Part shown: piece by piece, positions 61,401-64,000 of the stretch
Layout of the letters: every line of letters begins with the position of its first letter
Numbering within the stretch: position 1 is the stretch's first letter
Assembly (NCBI RefSeq): GCF_007754425.1
Contig: NZ_CP037452.1
Coordinates: 6,551,164 to 6,615,163, forward strand
Direction: 5' to 3'
Length of the DNA: 64,000 bases
Source of the DNA: Gimesia fumaroli
Lineage (GTDB): Bacteria > Planctomycetota > Planctomycetia > Planctomycetales > Planctomycetaceae
Notes under the pieces: model-generated
What the model saw: the letters and a program-made list of their open reading frames with translations, nothing else
The model's database searches: none
Told to the model about the DNA's origin: nothing
Made by a program: the position numbers and the translations under genes

Positions 61401-64000
61401 TCAGGCGTCTTTGGATTCACCATCTGGACGAGGTCGTGACTGTTTTTGCTGTTTCGCCTGTGCGGCTTTTTTCTTGGCAATCGCTGCTTTGCGAGCCGCG
61501 ATTTCTTCCGGAGACATCTTCGCCAGTTTAGCCTTACGGGCTGCAATTTGTTCCGGTGTTAATTTTCGTTTTTCCTTACCAGACTCACTTTGTTCTGGTG
61601 ACTTTTTCCGTTTTTCTTTTTCAGGTTCTGCTTTCGTACGTGGCTTATCGACAGCCGCTTTCGGCTTTGCAGACTTCGCAGAAGCCGGCTGACTCGGTTT
61701 AGGAGCCGGTGGTGCGGGTATCTCCGAAGGCATAGTGACGTTCGAAGCAAGTTGATACGAAGGACGTGCTTTTTTCCCAGGCTTCAGCCCGAAGAAATAA
61801 AACGCGGCAGCGCCACCGATTCCCAATAGAATCACAACCAGAAATAACATGGTATTCGAGCCGCCTTGAGCCGGTGCTTCCGTTGCCGGCTGTTGTGCGA
61901 CTTTCTGCTGCGTATTGGCAGGTGTCTCTGCATCCAGCTGCTTTGCACCATTCGCAGCCACAGTCTCACTAGCAGTCTGACGTCGTTCGAGATCAACAGG
62001 ATCTTCCCCCATGTCGGTCTGAATTTGTCGATATAACTTATTGAACCGCTCCCAGACATCGTCGGGAAGATCAACACTAATTTGACCAAAGACATTGGTC
62101 TCGTATTTTGCTTTTTCCAGTTCTTTGGAATCATTGATGGCAATTCCGTATTTTCGACGAGCCTCGATTTTATTGTACTGGGTATCGTAATACATTTTCT
62201 TCAGATCATCGCGTCCCGTCGAAGCAATCGAAGACTGAAGGATACGAGTCAGATAAGCCCAGCCTCGAATCAATGCGCCCCCTTCAAGCTCCATGCCATT
62301 GATCGCCTGCATGTATTTTTTGTGTGAGTCTCCCTGACCGCTGCCGGCCCAGTCCTGCAAAATAGAAGCCGCTTCAAACTGCACCTCTGGAGATTTATCC
62401 TTCTCTTTCAGCACAGGCGTAATCAATTTCAAAGCTTCTTCATATTCGCCTTGCTGTCTTTTACAATTCACTAAACGCAATGTAATTCCAACCTGGAAAT
62501 TTCCCGGAATAAAATCGCCGGATGCGTCTTGTCGTTTCTGAATTTCTTCAAATGCAGCGGCTGCTTTGTCATAATACTTTCGGGCGACTTCCGGATTCTC
62601 CTTGGCGCCCTGGCCCATGCCATAATAGGTTTCACCAATCCAGACCAGTGAACCATACGTCTGATCTTTACGTTTGAAGATATCCGTCAGGAACGTTTCC
62701 AATGACTTGCGAACATCGTCGATTCGTTTCGTATCACCGGCTGATTTAAGACGCTCGATTTCTTCCGTAATTTTTTCACCCAGTTGGCGATACATATCGG
62801 TAATCGATTCTCCCCCCGATCCCGATGCCGACTCTTCCAACTGTTTCATCGCTTTTCTAGCCAGATCAATCTGTTGCAATCCAATATACGCGCGCAGTTG
62901 CAGCTGATAAACCAGATTTGCAAATTCGCTGCTCTGAACTCCTTTTGCAGGCCGTTTTTTACCTTTCGCCAGATGAATGGCCTTCAATACAGAGTGCGGA
63001 TCTTTTGTCAGAATATCAATCGCTTCCTGGTAGTTGCCTTTGTTAAGTGCGATTTGTGCAAGCGATGTTTTTGCTGCAGTCAGATTTTCCGGAGTCTTCG
63101 CGGTGGGTGGAATCGATTTTTGTGTCGCATCAATGCCGGTCTTCAAGTGCTTTTCAGCAAGCTTCTCCCACTGATTCACGTCTTCCGGTTTTGCATCTGA
63201 GGCACGCGACATTGCAGTCAGATAACTGTTCCAGTACGCCTGACCGGCTCTGATTTGGGCATCCACATATTGAGGTGCCGTCTTGGGAACCTGCGAATAC
63301 CATTTGGCTGCTTCCGCCGGCCGTTCAGTCTGGCTGTAAATATTGCCCAGTTGAATCCGAGCGTCATTCGCACGATCACTGTCAGGCCATTTGGTGGCAA
63401 TTAAATTGCAGATTGCTTCCATATGCTGGTTATCAACGTAACGTTGCTCCTTGGGAGAATCGTTGTAAGCCTGTAGAAAACCTGCCAGAGCCAGATACGC
63501 TGCATCCAGAGCAATCTGAGCGCTGTCTTTGTGATGATGATTCGCGATGTATTCACCAAGAATCGCACACTCATAACTGCGTCTCAAATTATAATAGGTA
63601 TAGCACAAGAGAAATCGTGCATGATCCAGCTCCTTCGGATCCGTTTTTTCGTCGGCGAGTATCAGGGCAATTTTCAGAAGGCGCGCCGTCTCTTCCATAT
63701 ACTGATTGAGTTCGACTTGTGCTTTCTTTTTATCCGCTGAAGTTTTTGCTGCAGCGACTTTCTCTTTCAATGCCTTGGTCTGTTTAACGCGATCCTGCCC
63801 CAAACCGTATGCCGTCTCGAATTCTTTGGGATCTCCTCCGGAGTTCCCCTGCAGCCTGGCATTAATTCGCCCCACCATCAGACGGGAAACATCACGATAT
63901 TTGCCGCGGAAGGCATTCACAAAACGAGCGTTCGTTAACGCCTGTCGAAGAATTCGTTCCTGATCACTTTTTTTCACTCCCTCAGTATTTGCCAGAGCTT
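61401..64000 (-). CDS. Large TPR protein with C-terminal membrane anchor, 5' end beyond window
   Basis: At least 866 residues; the frame stays open past the right edge (ALANTEG before the first candidate start GTG at 63977), so the N-terminus is missing. TPR and TPR-like helical repeats fill about 1-650. One membrane segment follows near 720-740 (TMLFLVVILLGIGGAAAFYFF). The tail is Lys/Ala/Pro rich, with two 15-residue repeats (LTPEQIAARKAKLAK, MSPEEIAARKAAIAK). The tail is basic and would face the cytoplasm if the repeats face out. First gene of the TPR-TPR-ExbB-ExbD-ExbD set, 67 bases from the next. Confidence 0.85.
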   Translation of the reverse strand, partial: ALANTEGVKKSDQERILRQALTNARFVNAFRGKYRDVSRLMVGRINARLQGNSGGDPKEFETAYGLGQDRVKQTKALKEKVAAAKTSADKKKAQVELNQYMEETARLLKIALILADEKTDPKELDHARFLLCYTYYNLRRSYECAILGEYIANHHHKDSAQIALDAAYLALAGFLQAYNDSPKEQRYVDNQHMEAICNLIATKWPDSDRANDARIQLGNIYSQTERPAEAAKWYSQVPKTAPQYVDAQIRAGQAYWNSYLTAMSRASDAKPEDVNQWEKLAEKHLKTGIDATQKSIPPTAKTPENLTAAKTSLAQIALNKGNYQEAIDILTKDPHSVLKAIHLAKGKKRPAKGVQSSEFANLVYQLQLRAYIGLQQIDLARKAMKQLEESASGSGGESITDMYRQLGEKITEEIERLKSAGDTKRIDDVRKSLETFLTDIFKRKDQTYGSLVWIGETYYGMGQGAKENPEVARKYYDKAAAAFEEIQKRQDASGDFIPGNFQVGITLRLVNCKRQQGEYEEALKLITPVLKEKDKSPEVQFEAASILQDWAGSGQGDSHKKYMQAINGMELEGGALIRGWAYLTRILQSSIASTGRDDLKKMYYDTQYNKIEARRKYGIAINDSKELEKAKYETNVFGQISVDLPDDVWERFNKLYRQIQTDMGEDPVDLERRQTASETVAANGAKQLDAETPANTQQKVAQQPATEAPAQGGSNTMLFLVVILLGIGGAAAFYFFGLKPGKKARPSYQLASNVTMPSEIPAPPAPKPSQPASAKSAKPKAAVDKPRTKAEPEKEKRKKSPEQSESGKEKRKLTPEQIAARKAKLAKMSPEEIAARKAAIAKKKAAQAKQQKQSRPRPDGESKDA
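61473..61562 (-). repeat. Two 15-residue tandem repeats in the TPR protein tail
   Basis: LTPEQIAARKAKLAK and MSPEEIAARKAAIAK are adjacent and 10 of 15 residues match, within a Lys-rich tail. Likely recent internal duplication; may be a polar anchor or nucleic-acid contact. Confidence 0.7.

Noticed and set aside
1-64000. tRNA, rRNA, CRISPR, insertion sequence or phage features
   Set aside because: I looked for T-loop sequences, repeated spacers, transposase motifs and terminal repeats and found none convincing. A covariance-model scan would be needed to exclude a tRNA or small RNA formally.

Overview
The window looks like chromosomal DNA of a planctomycete, most likely a Gimesia/Planctomyces-type member of the Planctomycetota with moderate GC. 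The basis is family content rather than any marker gene: a PSCyt1/DUF1549/DUF1553 gene followed by a Tat-dependent DUF1501 gene, a TIGR03009-type secreted protein, many TPR and EF-hand exported proteins, and a planctomycete-style type II secretion cluster. I see no rRNA, tRNA, CRISPR array, insertion sequence or phage gene, so this is ordinary core/accessory chromosome.

Layout. (1) 1-2.25 kb: the 3' part of an unknown gene and a convergent EF-hand protein. (2) 2.5-23.1 kb: a plus-strand type II secretion (T2SS) locus, in order a secretin-N-domain protein without a barrel, gspE, gspF, five pseudopilin genes (G, H, I, J, K), a PilM/GspL-like gene, a GspM-like protein with Ig-like repeats and a GspC/PilP-like tail, the full secretin gspD, a lipoprotein and a BON-domain protein. 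(3) 23.1-30.4 kb, minus strand: trhP (tRNA hydroxylation), a SASA esterase, DUF1501 and the large cytochrome-like PSCyt1 protein. (4) 30.9-38.9 kb: a membrane protein, smpB, a PASTA-tailed TIGR03009 protein, a recO-bamD-lptE set, a small secreted protein, a degenerate alpha/beta hydrolase and a peptidoglycan amidase lipoprotein. (5) 39.3-45.0 kb: a bufferin-type cluster (Cys-rich precursor, DUF692/MNIO enzyme, DUF2063 partner), then DUF547, a thioredoxin-YHS fusion and a four-module CxxC YHS-like protein. (6) 45.4-57.3 kb: housekeeping and hypothetical genes including an O6-methylguanine methyltransferase, an aminotransferase, VanZ, zwf, ispG, a TPR lipoprotein, a GNAT, a Nudix hydrolase and a PIN-TRAM protein. 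(7) 58.1-64 kb, minus strand: two TPR proteins followed by ExbB/TolQ and two ExbD/TolR proteins, a proton-motive-force transducer set.

The most interesting part is region 5. The precursor-like protein carries five overlapping or separate C-x-G-x3-C units, a His/Asp-rich stretch and, unusually, a twin-arginine signal with a possible lipobox. It lies directly upstream of a DUF692 enzyme with an apparently complete set of metal ligands and a translationally coupled DUF2063 gene, with a terminator-like hairpin between precursor and enzyme. A CRP-like palindrome lies upstream of the precursor and similar palindromes lie upstream of the neighbouring CxxC/YHS gene, hinting at a shared thiol/metal response. 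Bufferin-type metallophore clusters are an established class; the Tat-type leader, the hairpin and the YHS neighbourhood are what could be new here.

All calls come from reading the sequence; none was checked by database search. Start codons were moved from the longest reading frame where a better ribosome-binding site or family length supported it.
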